In this document: positions 31,340 through 38,756 of the stretch, one piece after another | How positions within the stretch are numbered: position 1 is the first letter of the stretch | Layout: each line of letters begins with the position of its first letter | The notes under the pieces: generated by a model | Databases searched by the model: none | What the model saw: the letters and a program-made list of their open reading frames with translations, nothing else | Told to the model about the DNA's origin: nothing | IMG/VR virus record: IMGVR_UViG_3300030419_005497 | Coordinates: 1-52,264 of that record | Direction: 5' to 3' (one strand) | DNA from: a virus | DNA: 52,264 bases | Position numbers and translations under genes: made by a program

Positions 31340-31540
31340 TTACCTCCAGAGTCTATCTTCTGCCGCTTGTTGCTTGGCTGCGTACTTGGCCTTTCTTTTC
31401 TTCTCGTAATTCACTCGACTCTTCTTTTGGTAAAACTTTCTATCTCTTACCTCTATCAGAGTTTTTTCCTTCGCTGTTTTTCTTCTCAGGGCTTTTAAGG
31501 CTAGTTCTAGATGGCCTCCTTTTACGTTTACTTCTGTCAT
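31340..31540 (-). CDS. rpsU: Ribosomal protein bS21-like
   Basis: The 66-residue basic protein matches bS21: a start MTEVNVKGGHLELALKALRR, then LIEVRDRKFYQKKSRVNYEK, then a Lys/Arg/Ala-rich helix. The family length is 65-75 residues. bS21 binds the 30S platform near the Shine-Dalgarno helix and helps translation initiation. Phage-encoded copies are known from environmental and pelagic phages and may replace or supplement host bS21. It overlaps the next ORF upstream by 101 bases and is followed after three bases by the transferase-like gene. Confidence 0.88.
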   Translation of the reverse strand: MTEVNVKGGHLELALKALRRKTAKEKTLIEVRDRKFYQKKSRVNYEKKRKAKYAAKQQAAEDRLWR

Positions 31541-31709
31541 AATTTTTCTTTAATATTTTGGTTATATCTAATTTTATACTTTTCACCGCCTGAAATCCAT
31601 AAAGACCCACCCTCTTTGAATGTGTGTCTTCTGACTCGGCAAGGTTTTTGTAGTAGATTAATTTGTCATCCACCACCTTTATTATGTCTAATACCGTTTT
31701 CTGGTTCAT
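31440..31709 (-). CDS. Hypothetical basic protein overlapping bS21
   Basis: The protein starts MNQKTVLDIIKVVDDKLIYY and ends in a Lys/Arg/Ser tail. The last 33 codons lie over the beginning of the bS21 gene in another frame, and the first 44 bases overlap the upstream gene. The N-terminal half looks like a real helical protein; the C-terminal part may exist only because the reading frame is open over the bS21 gene. Function is unknown. Confidence 0.5.
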   Translation of the reverse strand: MNQKTVLDIIKVVDDKLIYYKNLAESEDTHSKRVGLYGFQAVKSIKLDITKILKKNYDRSKRKRRPSRTSLKSPEKKNSEGKNSDRGKR

Positions 31710-32025
31710 ATCTTTGGTATAGTTCAGTCAAGGCTTTGTCTGTATGCATTTTAAAATCTTCATATTTTATTTCATGAATGGATCTTAGCTCTATTACCTT
31801 CCCGTATAAATCGCCATCAAAATCGCAAATATAGACTTCAATTACTTCAGGGGAAGTTGCAAAAACTGAAATCATACATATTCCAAGAATGTCGCCCTCT
31901 GTAAGACATTCCCCTATATAACTACCAATTGAGAGTTTTGGGCTAGACTGTGAAATATTTGCGGTGGGCAGAAGCCTCCAATTTTTATATTTGCCCTGAC
32001 CGAAAATAACCTTTCCCTTTATCAT
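31666..32025 (-). CDS. Riboflavin kinase-like protein
   Basis: The 119-residue protein matches the RibF C-terminal (flavokinase) domain. KVIFGQGKYKNWRLLPTANI carries the G-G-..PTAN motif (PTAN at 20-23). VIEVYICDFDGDLYGKVIEL then matches the VE-HI-DF---LYG--I segment. The expected third element (Glu/Asp in IKYEDF) is also visible. Flavokinase converts riboflavin to FMN. Because the FAD synthetase domain is absent, only the kinase reaction or a derived function is possible. Phage copies appear unusual. Confidence 0.7.
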   Translation of the reverse strand: MIKGKVIFGQGKYKNWRLLPTANISQSSPKLSIGSYIGECLTEGDILGICMISVFATSPEVIEVYICDFDGDLYGKVIELRSIHEIKYEDFKMHTDKALTELYQRYEPENGIRHNKGGG

Positions 32026-32948
32026 TTTATCAAGCTTCTGACTTTTCTTATAATGTAATCTTCATCCGACTTTAGTACCCAACTCGGATTATATTTCATT
32101 GAGTTATTGTTTAAGTCGTAATCTATATCGTAGATTTTCAAATCGTGAATCATTTTCACCTTAGAAATACCAGCAAAAGCAAAAATCTCTAAAGTCTTTT
32201 TGAGTTTAATAACTGCCCTGAAAGCAAAGTCTACTTCGGCTGCTCTCTGCTTCGCGTCTTTAGCCTTATCTTCCTTGAATAGCTTTTTATCCATTATTTC
32301 CTTGGCTGCTCCTTGGATACTTTTAGATTCAAGACCTATTAATTTACTTTTATACTCGCGGATTATTTTCCCTTTTTTCTCGCAAGCTGGCTTTTCCAAG
32401 ATTGAGGCTTTAGTCCAAACTTTTCTGCCGTCTCCGCTCCACCTTGGACTTGGAGAACAATCGCCTCTCTTACCTTTTCTCCACTTCGTCCCTACTGTTT
32501 TTTGAGTTTGAGTAATCACTCTGTAAAACAGCTTCCCCTTGTTATTGGTAAATATATGAGGGACGATATTCACCGCTCTAGGAATATCATCAGTTCTATC
32601 TCTTTTAATCCAATCTAGTTGTTTTAATTGTCCCACCTTGCTTTCTCTTTTTTTTAGGTCTTGCTTAGATATAGGCTTTAAATACCCATTAGATTCCGAA
32701 ATAATTCTTTTGATATCTTTCTTTAGGAGATAGTTATTCTTATCTATCATGGTGTCGAAAGATGGAGAGTATCTGCACTCTTTTTTGGGGTCTGAAACAG
32801 ACAAGACAATCCTCGCCTTTCCCGAAAGCTCCCCCTTTTTTATTCTTCCGTAATACCACCTTTTGATTTTCTTTACGGCTTCTTCTCTAGTTCTACAAGA
32901 AACCTTCTTAACCTGTTTGTTATTATAATATGCTGTGTACTCTGTCAT
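32022..32948 (-). CDS. Basic protein of unknown function (308 aa)
   Basis: I chose the ATG at 32948 (the longer start overlaps the lipoprotein gene). The product begins MTEYTAYYNNKQVKKVSCRT and is rich in Lys and Arg. It includes a helical segment AKEIMDKKLFKEDKAKDAKQ and a FGQ-free hydrophobic stretch TLEIFAFAGISKVKMI. A DNA- or RNA-binding role would fit the charge but no motif supports it. Its stop overlaps the riboflavin-kinase-like start by 4 bases. Confidence 0.72.
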   Translation of the reverse strand: MTEYTAYYNNKQVKKVSCRTREEAVKKIKRWYYGRIKKGELSGKARIVLSVSDPKKECRYSPSFDTMIDKNNYLLKKDIKRIISESNGYLKPISKQDLKKRESKVGQLKQLDWIKRDRTDDIPRAVNIVPHIFTNNKGKLFYRVITQTQKTVGTKWRKGKRGDCSPSPRWSGDGRKVWTKASILEKPACEKKGKIIREYKSKLIGLESKSIQGAAKEIMDKKLFKEDKAKDAKQRAAEVDFAFRAVIKLKKTLEIFAFAGISKVKMIHDLKIYDIDYDLNNNSMKYNPSWVLKSDEDYIIRKVRSLIK

Positions 32949-32949
32949 A

Positions 32950-33390
32950 TTAGTTAAACTCTCCGATATTAAGGGAGTCGTATAACTTTCTAGTTTTCTC
33001 ATCGAGGTAAATTTCCTCGACGAATTCTAACATGGTCGGACCATCTGAGTCATTAAAATGGTCAAATTTCATCTCCCTAGTTTTCCATAGAATGGACATC
33101 ACATTTGAAGCCCCTTGATTGTCTTTATCTAGCTTATAGTAAACTTTATCTTCCGCTTTTATTTTGGATATAAAAACTTCGCACTCAAACTTTCTGCTCA
33201 GGATGATTCCCTTAATAATCGCAGCATAAAGCTGTGGGTTATTCTCACCCATGTGATCCATCCATTTCTTTCTAGCTTCTTTTTTTGATACTAAAATACC
33301 CTGTTCGAACATTATTGTCGTGTTCGGAGGGGGCGTAGAAGAGCAGCCTGAGAAAATAATGAGTAGACAAATTGGGAACAAATTCTTCAT
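32950..33390 (-). CDS. Lipoprotein (146 aa)
   Basis: A Lys-starting signal with a lipobox (MKNLFPICLLIIFSGCSSTP, cleavage before Cys16) is followed by a polar alpha-helical domain with LYAAIIKGIILSRKFECEVF. It predicts an outer- or inner-membrane lipoprotein made by the phage. It has its own promoter with a near-leaderless start. Function is unknown. Confidence 0.75.
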   Translation of the reverse strand: MKNLFPICLLIIFSGCSSTPPPNTTIMFEQGILVSKKEARKKWMDHMGENNPQLYAAIIKGIILSRKFECEVFISKIKAEDKVYYKLDKDNQGASNVMSILWKTREMKFDHFNDSDGPTMLEFVEEIYLDEKTRKLYDSLNIGEFN

Positions 33391-33398
33391 TTGCCTCG

Positions 33399-33427
33399 AT
33401 ATTATTTATGGAAATTAATTAAGTCAA
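33399..33427 (-). promoter_or_regulatory. Promoter of the lipoprotein gene
   Basis: Read leftward, TTGACT (33422-33427), 17 bases and TAATAT (33399-33404) precede an ATG only 8 bases further on, so the message is predicted to be leaderless or nearly so. Confidence 0.55.
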
Positions 33428-34203
33428 GGATTTTTAGCTTTATACCTCAAGGTTTCATCTACCTCAAGCCATGCTGATGGGTCGGGGTCATCTAAGAAGC
33501 TCGCTATATCTTCATAAAAATTACCACGATCCATCCAATCCATTGCTTTATAGGTGTAAGTTTCCAGTAATTTTTTGACCTGTTTAACTTCATCGAAGGC
33601 TATATGGCCCCCATGAATATTTGATTTTTTGTCCATTTCATCAAATTCTTTGAAGTTTTCTTGAATCTTTTTATTGGACTCTCTGCTGGTAGAAGAAATC
33701 ATATCTAACTTAATATCTTCATCTATTTTTAGATCTAAAAAACCTTCCAACTCGGAAAATATATAATCGTAGTCGTAAGCAAATTTTTCATAAAGTAAAA
33801 CTAATTGTGGCCCCCTGTACTTCTTCTTAAATTCATCCATGTAGATAAGTTGTTTCTTGTAATGATAAGAGTCTGTCCACAGAAGTGCTTCATGTTTTAA
33901 TCTAAGTTGTGTTCCGTCAGGCATTACAACTTCAAATTGATTGTCTGGATCTTCAAAGTGAGTCACAAATTTTTCTGTATCCCCCTTGAATCTAGTGACC
34001 CTAATATAAGATAGTAAAGATTCCATAGTATCGCGCTCAGTAATAACGCATGGAGATTTACCATCTAACACATCCTGCGTGGTTCCCATAACGTGGAGCT
34101 TTTTTACATCTTCATTCTTTAGAATCTTTTTAATGCATTGCCATATTAAAGTAGATCCTGTGCGACTTGCACTCATTACGAAAACCTCTTCTTTGTTATT
34201 CAT
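33424..34203 (-). CDS. Sulfotransferase-like protein
   Basis: The 259-residue protein opens with FVMSASRTGSTLI at residues 8-20, the PAPS 5'-phosphosulfate loop of the sulfotransferase family. It ends the core with LLYEKFAYDYDYIFSELEGF-LDLKI, matching the YEDL---P---L---FLGL element. Between them is a helical and polar region. This class transfers sulfate from PAPS to carbohydrates or proteins. It may modify a phage or host surface sugar. An APS-kinase-like gene is found 3.2 kb away. Catalytic base not certain. Confidence 0.75.
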   Translation of the reverse strand: MNNKEEVFVMSASRTGSTLIWQCIKKILKNEDVKKLHVMGTTQDVLDGKSPCVITERDTMESLLSYIRVTRFKGDTEKFVTHFEDPDNQFEVVMPDGTQLRLKHEALLWTDSYHYKKQLIYMDEFKKKYRGPQLVLLYEKFAYDYDYIFSELEGFLDLKIDEDIKLDMISSTSRESNKKIQENFKEFDEMDKKSNIHGGHIAFDEVKQVKKLLETYTYKAMDWMDRGNFYEDIASFLDDPDPSAWLEVDETLRYKAKNP

Positions 34204-35042
34204 GACTTCTTATCCAAATATACTTTCTTTTTTCTTTTATATAGGTCTTTGACTTTAAGCATGGCTATCCTTTCTATCTGCCTTATTCTTTCTCTAGTGA
34301 CGCTAAAAATCTTCCCTATCTCTTCCAAGGTCTGGGGTTCGTCTCCATCGATGCCAAATCTTCTTTCTAGGATTCTTCTTTCTCTTAAAGATAGCTCATG
34401 TAAAATTTTGTGTATTTCTCTAACGTGATTCTCGCCTTCTATTTTCTCAGAGGGGTCTTGAGTATTATTGTCTTTTATTACCTCGTTGAAGCTGTCGCTA
34501 TCCTCATCCTCTCCTACTTTAGAATCTAAAGAGATTATAGCAGATCCAGCCTCTATCATCTCGTTAACCTTCCTAACCGAAATGCCTAGCTCCTTTGAAG
34601 CCTCATTCGGGGTAGGCTTTCTGTCGTGTTTTTCTTGGAAAGCTTCGGCATATTTTAGATAATTTAAATAAATTTGCTTAAGGTAGCATGGCATCCTTAT
34701 CATAGACCCATGATTGCTCAAGGCTCTCATTATCTTTTGCCTTATCCAAAACCCTGCATAAGTAGAAAATTTTGCACCCTTTTGGGGATTGAATCTATCG
34801 ACTGCTTGAATTAAGCCTAGGTTTCCTTCGCTAACTAAATCTTCTAAATCCATGCCTAATCTTTCATAGGATCTAGCTATCTTGATAACTAGCCTTAAAT
34901 TACAGGCGATGAATTTGTTTTTGGCTTTTAGTCTTTCTTTCGGCTTGCCATTTTTTATCTTCAAATAAAGTTCGTTCTCTTCTTTTACCGTAAGAAGGTT
35001 TGGCAATTTTTGCTCTCCGTAAAAACTATACTCCGATTTCAA
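34200..35042 (-). CDS. RpoD-type sigma factor encoded by the phage
   Basis: Sigma70 regions are complete. Region 1.2/2 has RLVIKIARSYERLGMDLEDL, then SEGNLGLIQAVDRFNPQKGAKFSTYAGFWIRQKIMRAL split across the helices. Region 3 follows, with RMPCYLKQIYLNYLKYAEAF. Region 4 has LSLRERRILERRFGID and TLEEIGKIFSVTRERIRQIE. The N-terminal region 1.1 is absent, as in group 2 sigmas. The start codon is a TTG at 35042 overlapping the TGA of the dCMP deaminase gene and preceded by GGGGGTGG. It would redirect host RNA polymerase to phage promoters. Confidence 0.9.
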   Translation of the reverse strand: MKSEYSFYGEQKLPNLLTVKEENELYLKIKNGKPKERLKAKNKFIACNLRLVIKIARSYERLGMDLEDLVSEGNLGLIQAVDRFNPQKGAKFSTYAGFWIRQKIMRALSNHGSMIRMPCYLKQIYLNYLKYAEAFQEKHDRKPTPNEASKELGISVRKVNEMIEAGSAIISLDSKVGEDEDSDSFNEVIKDNNTQDPSEKIEGENHVREIHKILHELSLRERRILERRFGIDGDEPQTLEEIGKIFSVTRERIRQIERIAMLKVKDLYKRKKKVYLDKKS

Positions 35043-35464
35043 ACCACCCCCTTTGAGTTTATCTTGATTAATTCAATGCTATAAAAATCAAAAATGTCTT
35101 TGGCCTTAGTGTCTCTATCGTAATCTTCTGAATATATTACTCTAGGGATTTCATAGGCAGCTATTGCTGTGGCGCAAGCAGAACATGGAAGTAGCGTAAC
35201 CGCTAATATCTTACATTCTCCAGCTTTAAAGAGGGATAAGCAATTAGCTTCAGCGTGTATCATGTAAGGTCTGCGTAGGTCTCTATCTTCCCAAAAGACA
35301 TCTGAGACTTCTTTACCAGAAGCTAGTCCATTATATCCTACTCCAAGAACCTTATTGCTATAATCAAGCGCACACGCACCGACCTTTTTATGAGGATCTT
35401 CACTCCTCAAAGACGCAGTACGGGCAAGTTCTATCGCATACTCTTCCCAAGAAAGGCGACTCAT
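35039..35464 (-). CDS. dCMP deaminase
   Basis: The zinc deaminase motifs are present: HAEAN (70-74) and PCSAC (93-97). The N-terminus SWEEYAIELARTASLRSEDP-HKKVGACALD matches dCMP deaminases, with VGYNGL after it. The product (141 residues) converts dCMP to dUMP, feeding thymidylate synthesis. It overlaps the sigma factor gene by 4 bases. Confidence 0.88.
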   Translation of the reverse strand: MSRLSWEEYAIELARTASLRSEDPHKKVGACALDYSNKVLGVGYNGLASGKEVSDVFWEDRDLRRPYMIHAEANCLSLFKAGECKILAVTLLPCSACATAIAAYEIPRVIYSEDYDRDTKAKDIFDFYSIELIKINSKGVV

Positions 35465-35733
35465 TTGGTCTGGTTTTTAATATAATAGAATAATAAGGTC
35501 AAGTATAAAAGATTAATTATCGAAACAAATCCATAAGACAATTGAGTCCAAACAAAATCAGTAGTTGCGATAAAAAAATAGAAAGTCCAAAAATTCCAAC
35601 AAGAGAAAAAAACAATACTTAATTTGCTGATACCTTTTACATCTTTGTCTTTCCACAGTTTAAAAAGATTTAAAATGTAAAAGAAGCCAGCTATAAATAT
35701 AAACGAGCTATTAATTATATCATAAGTCTGCAT
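35461..35733 (-). CDS. Small three-helix membrane protein, SemiSWEET-like
   Basis: About three hydrophobic helices fill the 90 residues, with a central FFSCWNFWTFYFFIATTDFV and a C-terminal IINLLYLTLLFYYIKNQTK. Length and helix layout resemble SemiSWEET/PQ-loop proteins seen repeatedly in marine phages. Transport function is unproven. Confidence 0.62.
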   Translation of the reverse strand: MQTYDIINSSFIFIAGFFYILNLFKLWKDKDVKGISKLSIVFFSCWNFWTFYFFIATTDFVWTQLSYGFVSIINLLYLTLLFYYIKNQTK

Positions 35734-36430
35734 TCTCTAAAATGGATAAAGTGCTCCTATATTCCCCCACTTCGAACACTGTACCTCCATTTTCTAAAAC
35801 GTCCACTTTTACATCATAATCATTGCCGCCCTCAAAGCACTTATCCCCAAAAAATACCATGTCCTTCGTTTTATTTTTTCTTATCCATTTACTAGCCAAA
35901 GACTTATTGTTGCCTTTGGGCTGTATATCTATGCTTATTTGGCCCCCTAGCTTTGCTTCTAGGTCTGGAAATTTTTCCTCTATTTCTGAAGTTATTCTTT
36001 GCCTCTCTAAATTCTCAATGTCCCACTCTTCGTAAGCGGATCTTTCATGATTACTTGAAGATCTACCAGCGGTAGTATAATTCATCATTCCTATCCTGCT
36101 CTCCCACCAAACAGCCTTCTTGTTTGGGTAAGAGGAGTTATTTCTTTGCTCGGATAAATATTTTAGAAGTTTTAAATTTGGCTTCCACAAATTTTCATAA
36201 ATTATTTTGTTATCAATAGTAAATTTGTTGCCCATATTAGAAAAAATACCCGCACATCTGCCCAGTAAGCTGGTGGGTAGCTGCTCTTTTATTTTCTTTT
36301 CGTTACTGCCAGTAACCAGATAAACATTTTTATCTTTCATCCAGCCCAAAAAAAACATCAGAAAACTGGCATCAATCTTCTGACGGGGAGGGGTTAATGT
36401 ATTATCTATATCGAAAAGAAAGGCCGTCAT
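35720..36430 (-). CDS. Eukaryotic-type phosphomannomutase (HAD superfamily)
   Basis: The start at 36430 fits an ATGA overlap with the gene before. The product (236 residues) has the HAD DxD motif FDIDNTLT (Asp7 and Asp9), then VYLVTGSNEKKIKEQL and CAGIFSNMGN, then the phosphomannomutase signature GGQISIDIQPKGNNKS, and FFGDKCFEGGNDYD. It interconverts mannose-6-P and mannose-1-P. This PMM class is mainly eukaryotic, so a phage copy is noteworthy. It pairs with a type II PMI-like cupin at 20840. Confidence 0.88.
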   Translation of the reverse strand: MTAFLFDIDNTLTPPRQKIDASFLMFFLGWMKDKNVYLVTGSNEKKIKEQLPTSLLGRCAGIFSNMGNKFTIDNKIIYENLWKPNLKLLKYLSEQRNNSSYPNKKAVWWESRIGMMNYTTAGRSSSNHERSAYEEWDIENLERQRITSEIEEKFPDLEAKLGGQISIDIQPKGNNKSLASKWIRKNKTKDMVFFGDKCFEGGNDYDVKVDVLENGGTVFEVGEYRSTLSILENADL

Positions 36431-36735
36431 TTTATCTTGCGCCAGCCGCATTTGTTAAAAAGTAGCCTACTCATATTGTTCGCAAATTGAGTCACTTTTG
36501 CTTCTGGAGCATCCCAAAAGTATGCATGACATACCTCATGGATGCAAGTATTTAACTCTGACTGCTGGGTAAGAGTCGGATTTATATATATTTTGGGCTC
36601 CTCCTCTTTTGGGTTCAAACAAAGACCATCTGCATCGCCATAACATTTATGAGGCTTACGAAAAAAAAGTGTATATTCTACTCCATCGTAGTTTTTGAAA
36701 GTGAAAGTTTTATTCTTTTCTTTTCTCCCCTTCAT
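36427..36735 (-). CDS. HExxH metalloprotease-like phage protein
   Basis: From the ATG at 36735 the product (102 residues) contains TCIHEVCHAYFWDAPEAKVT, an HExxH zinc-binding motif in a short helical domain, and a C-terminal FANNMSRLLFNKCGW. This is a small phage family of putative zinc peptidases. The longer start at 36762 would be TTG and overlaps the upstream gene. Confidence 0.72.
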   Translation of the reverse strand: MKGRKEKNKTFTFKNYDGVEYTLFFRKPHKCYGDADGLCLNPKEEEPKIYINPTLTQQSELNTCIHEVCHAYFWDAPEAKVTQFANNMSRLLFNKCGWRKIK

Positions 36736-36991
36736 GGCTATCTCGCAATTCGAGAATATCAAAACCTGTCCAAGTATAAGAGGGGTCGTATTCTCTAACT
36801 ACTTTTACACCTTTTTTCTCGATAAAGCGCAATTCACCAGAAACCCCCAATAATGTGTCAACATCCTGAATGGGAACACGGGCTATTTGTGTCCTATTTG
36901 GGGTATTTACTGTTAATTTGAAGGCGTTGGCCTTTTTGGGAGGGGTGGGGATAAGTATATGTTCGCCGTTTTTTGACCGTATTTTTCTCAT
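36710..36991 (-). CDS. Hypothetical protein (93 aa)
   Basis: The ATG at 36991 is coupled to the TGA of the upstream gene. The product starts MRKIRSKNGEHILIPTPPKK and is beta-rich with a charged C-terminal tail. No family is recognised. Confidence 0.65.
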   Translation of the reverse strand: MRKIRSKNGEHILIPTPPKKANAFKLTVNTPNRTQIARVPIQDVDTLLGVSGELRFIEKKGVKVVREYDPSYTWTGFDILELRDSHEGEKRKE

Positions 36992-37263
36992 TCGAAAACA
37001 GTTTGTATTAGTTCTTTGGATAACTCGTCTTGGCATTCTTTTCTTTTCCTAAGTTCGTATTCGCCTTTAGTAGCTAAATAAATTAGATTTTGTTTCGAAT
37101 ATTCCAAGCAGGAAGCAATTGATCCATCTTCATCTTCGTTTGTCTCTAGTAATTCATTAAAGAAGTAAACTTCCTCTATCGCTTTTCGGCTCTCTTTTCC
37201 CCACCATTTAAGGACGTCATCTGAGTCTTTGAGCTTAGTTTGTATAGAGGATATTCCATTCAT
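36988..37263 (-). CDS. Hypothetical protein (91 aa)
   Basis: A helical acidic protein starting MNGISSIQTKLKDSDDVLKW, with ECQDELSKELIQTVFE at the C-terminus. It overlaps its neighbours by 4 bases on both sides. Function is unknown. Confidence 0.65.
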   Translation of the reverse strand: MNGISSIQTKLKDSDDVLKWWGKESRKAIEEVYFFNELLETNEDEDGSIASCLEYSKQNLIYLATKGEYELRKRKECQDELSKELIQTVFE

Positions 37264-37559
37264 AACTCAAGAGATTCATCGTCTTTAAAGGGTTGTATTT
37301 CCATTAGTGATTTCTTCCTGCCGTTTATAAATGATATTTGATAAGTGTTTTTTTTGGTTCTCGAAATTTTATTTATATATTTAAATAAACACTCATGACA
37401 AATAATAGAAGTTTTCTTCCCGCTACTTACATCAAAATAAGCAATTTTTTTTCTATCGAAAAGTATTTTGTAATGGGGCTTTGGGTAGTCAATGCCGCAC
37501 TCACTACAGGATACCTCCTTAGTACATTTATACGGTCTTAAAACCTTAACCTCTATCAT
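37260..37559 (-). CDS. Putative zinc-binding protein (99 aa)
   Basis: MIEVKVLRPYKCTKEVSCSE continues with CGIDYPKPHYKIL, then ICHECLFKYINK. Two CxxC-type pairs (SCSEC and ICHEC) suggest one zinc site. The rest is basic and beta-rich. Function is unknown. Confidence 0.65.
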   Translation of the reverse strand: MIEVKVLRPYKCTKEVSCSECGIDYPKPHYKILFDRKKIAYFDVSSGKKTSIICHECLFKYINKISRTKKNTYQISFINGRKKSLMEIQPFKDDESLEL

Positions 37560-37613
37560 ATTTTATTTTACACTATTTATAGAGGACCACGCAAAGACCT
37601 AAAGCATAAAAAT

Positions 37614-37781
37614 TTACTTCACCTCCTTTATAAAAAAATTATCGTTATTCTTTTTCTTGAGATCTCTTAAGTATCTCTTAGCTTTTCTAAGCCCTTCGTC
37701 ATTATAATCAAATGCTCCAAACGTAAAGTTTTTTTCATTTGTTATGACGTAGTAGCTTTTTTTATCTTTTATTTTGGGCAT
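37614..37781 (-). CDS. Small hypothetical protein (55 aa)
   Basis: MPKIKDKKSYYVITNEKNFT starts a basic alpha/beta peptide that includes YNDEGLRKAKRYLRDLKK. It overlaps the stop region of the gene at 37762, which supports it. No family is recognised. Confidence 0.55.
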   Translation of the reverse strand: MPKIKDKKSYYVITNEKNFTFGAFDYNDEGLRKAKRYLRDLKKKNNDNFFIKEVK

Positions 37782-37959
37782 TACTACTTTCTTTTAGTTC
37801 TTCATCTAGTAACTCTTTAACTAATTTTAAGTTGTGTGTAATCCAGCCGTCTCCGTCCTGAGAAATATCAGGATTGTTTTTAGATTCCATTTTGTCATCA
37901 ATGGATGATTTTTCTATTATTTGGTCTAGTAAGTCCACAGCTTGTTGAACTCTTTTCAT
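37762..37959 (-). CDS. Small hypothetical protein (65 aa)
   Basis: The protein starts MKRVQQAVDLLDQIIEKSSI and is a helical polar protein with a conserved-looking GDGWITHNLKLVKELLDEE. No family is recognised. Confidence 0.62.
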   Translation of the reverse strand: MKRVQQAVDLLDQIIEKSSIDDKMESKNNPDISQDGDGWITHNLKLVKELLDEELKESSNAQNKR

Positions 37960-37990
37960 GAAGAAATTTTATATGATTTTTTCTGCGTGT

Positions 37991-38623
37991 CTAGCTTTTT
38001 TTGCTAATATACTCTGACTCTCTCACCCATTTTACCCCAATCCATTTAACTCCTTTTTTTACGGGTAACGATGAGTGTATGCTTTTTTCTTCGGGCTTGT
38101 TGTCGGAAAAATTAGACCAAAATAAAACCCTACCTATCCTTGGCTCTATTTTAAAATTATCTAATTTAGGAAATTCAGTTTCGCCCCCATCATAAGAATT
38201 ATTAAGGTAAAATAAAATGCTATAAACCCTTTGTCCTCCCCTGCTAATGGATTCATCGTAATTTTCCGACCCCTTTATAAAAAAGTCGTAATGCGGAACA
38301 TAGTGTCCACCTTCAGAATATCTTATTATGTTTAAATGTTCTTGGTTTTCTACAGGTAAGCAAGTAACGGTTGAAGTTATCTTTTCTATTTTTTCTATTA
38401 CGTCATAGATCTCTTGTTGAGAGTTGTAATGAGATTTTACAAGAAGTCTTTCCTTGGCCTCCCTAGACTTGGAGTCTTTCGTTGGTCCCTTGTCGTAGTC
38501 TAGAACCGTTACCTCTTCTAAATGTGGGCGAGCTTCTTTAGTAAGAAGAGAGCACTCCTCTGTTGACAGTAAGCCGTCGCATACCCAGAGAAATTCTCCT
38601 ATTTGAGAAAAATTATGAAGCAC
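37991..38623 (-). CDS. Prolyl 4-hydroxylase-like 2OG-Fe(II) dioxygenase (third copy)
   Basis: The product (210 residues from a GTG start) has the P4H core. H111-x-D113 lies in YVPHYDFF, the GGQRVYSILFYLNNSYDGGE strand follows, and His 183 with Lys 193 lie in SIHSSLPVKKGVKWIGVKW. This is a full Fe(II) and 2-oxoglutarate site and matches phage and algal-virus P4H domains better than the other two oxygenases here. It lies next to a Cys-rich lipoprotein and a secreted protease gene. Substrate is unknown. Confidence 0.88.
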   Translation of the reverse strand: MLHNFSQIGEFLWVCDGLLSTEECSLLTKEARPHLEEVTVLDYDKGPTKDSKSREAKERLLVKSHYNSQQEIYDVIEKIEKITSTVTCLPVENQEHLNIIRYSEGGHYVPHYDFFIKGSENYDESISRGGQRVYSILFYLNNSYDGGETEFPKLDNFKIEPRIGRVLFWSNFSDNKPEEKSIHSSLPVKKGVKWIGVKWVRESEYISKKS

Positions 38624-38629
38624 TAAGGT

Positions 38630-38755
38630 CTACTTAGCGCAACTACATGGTGCTTTGCAAGAACATTTTTCCACGCAAGGGCATGAGCTTTGGCATGGTA
38701 AACACACACATCCCGCGATAAAAACAGAGGCAGTAGCAATTAGTAAATATTTCAT
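38630..38755 (-). CDS. Cys-rich small lipoprotein (41 aa)
   Basis: MKYLLIATASVFIAGCVCLP has a lipobox (IAGC, Cys16), and the mature part holds nine Cys in 26 residues, in pairs such as CVC, CPC, CSC and CSC. This could bind metal or form disulfides in the periplasm. It is encoded immediately after the secreted protease gene, with two bases between. Function is unknown. Confidence 0.6.
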   Translation of the reverse strand: MKYLLIATASVFIAGCVCLPCQSSCPCVEKCSCKAPCSCAK

Positions 38756-38756
38756 A

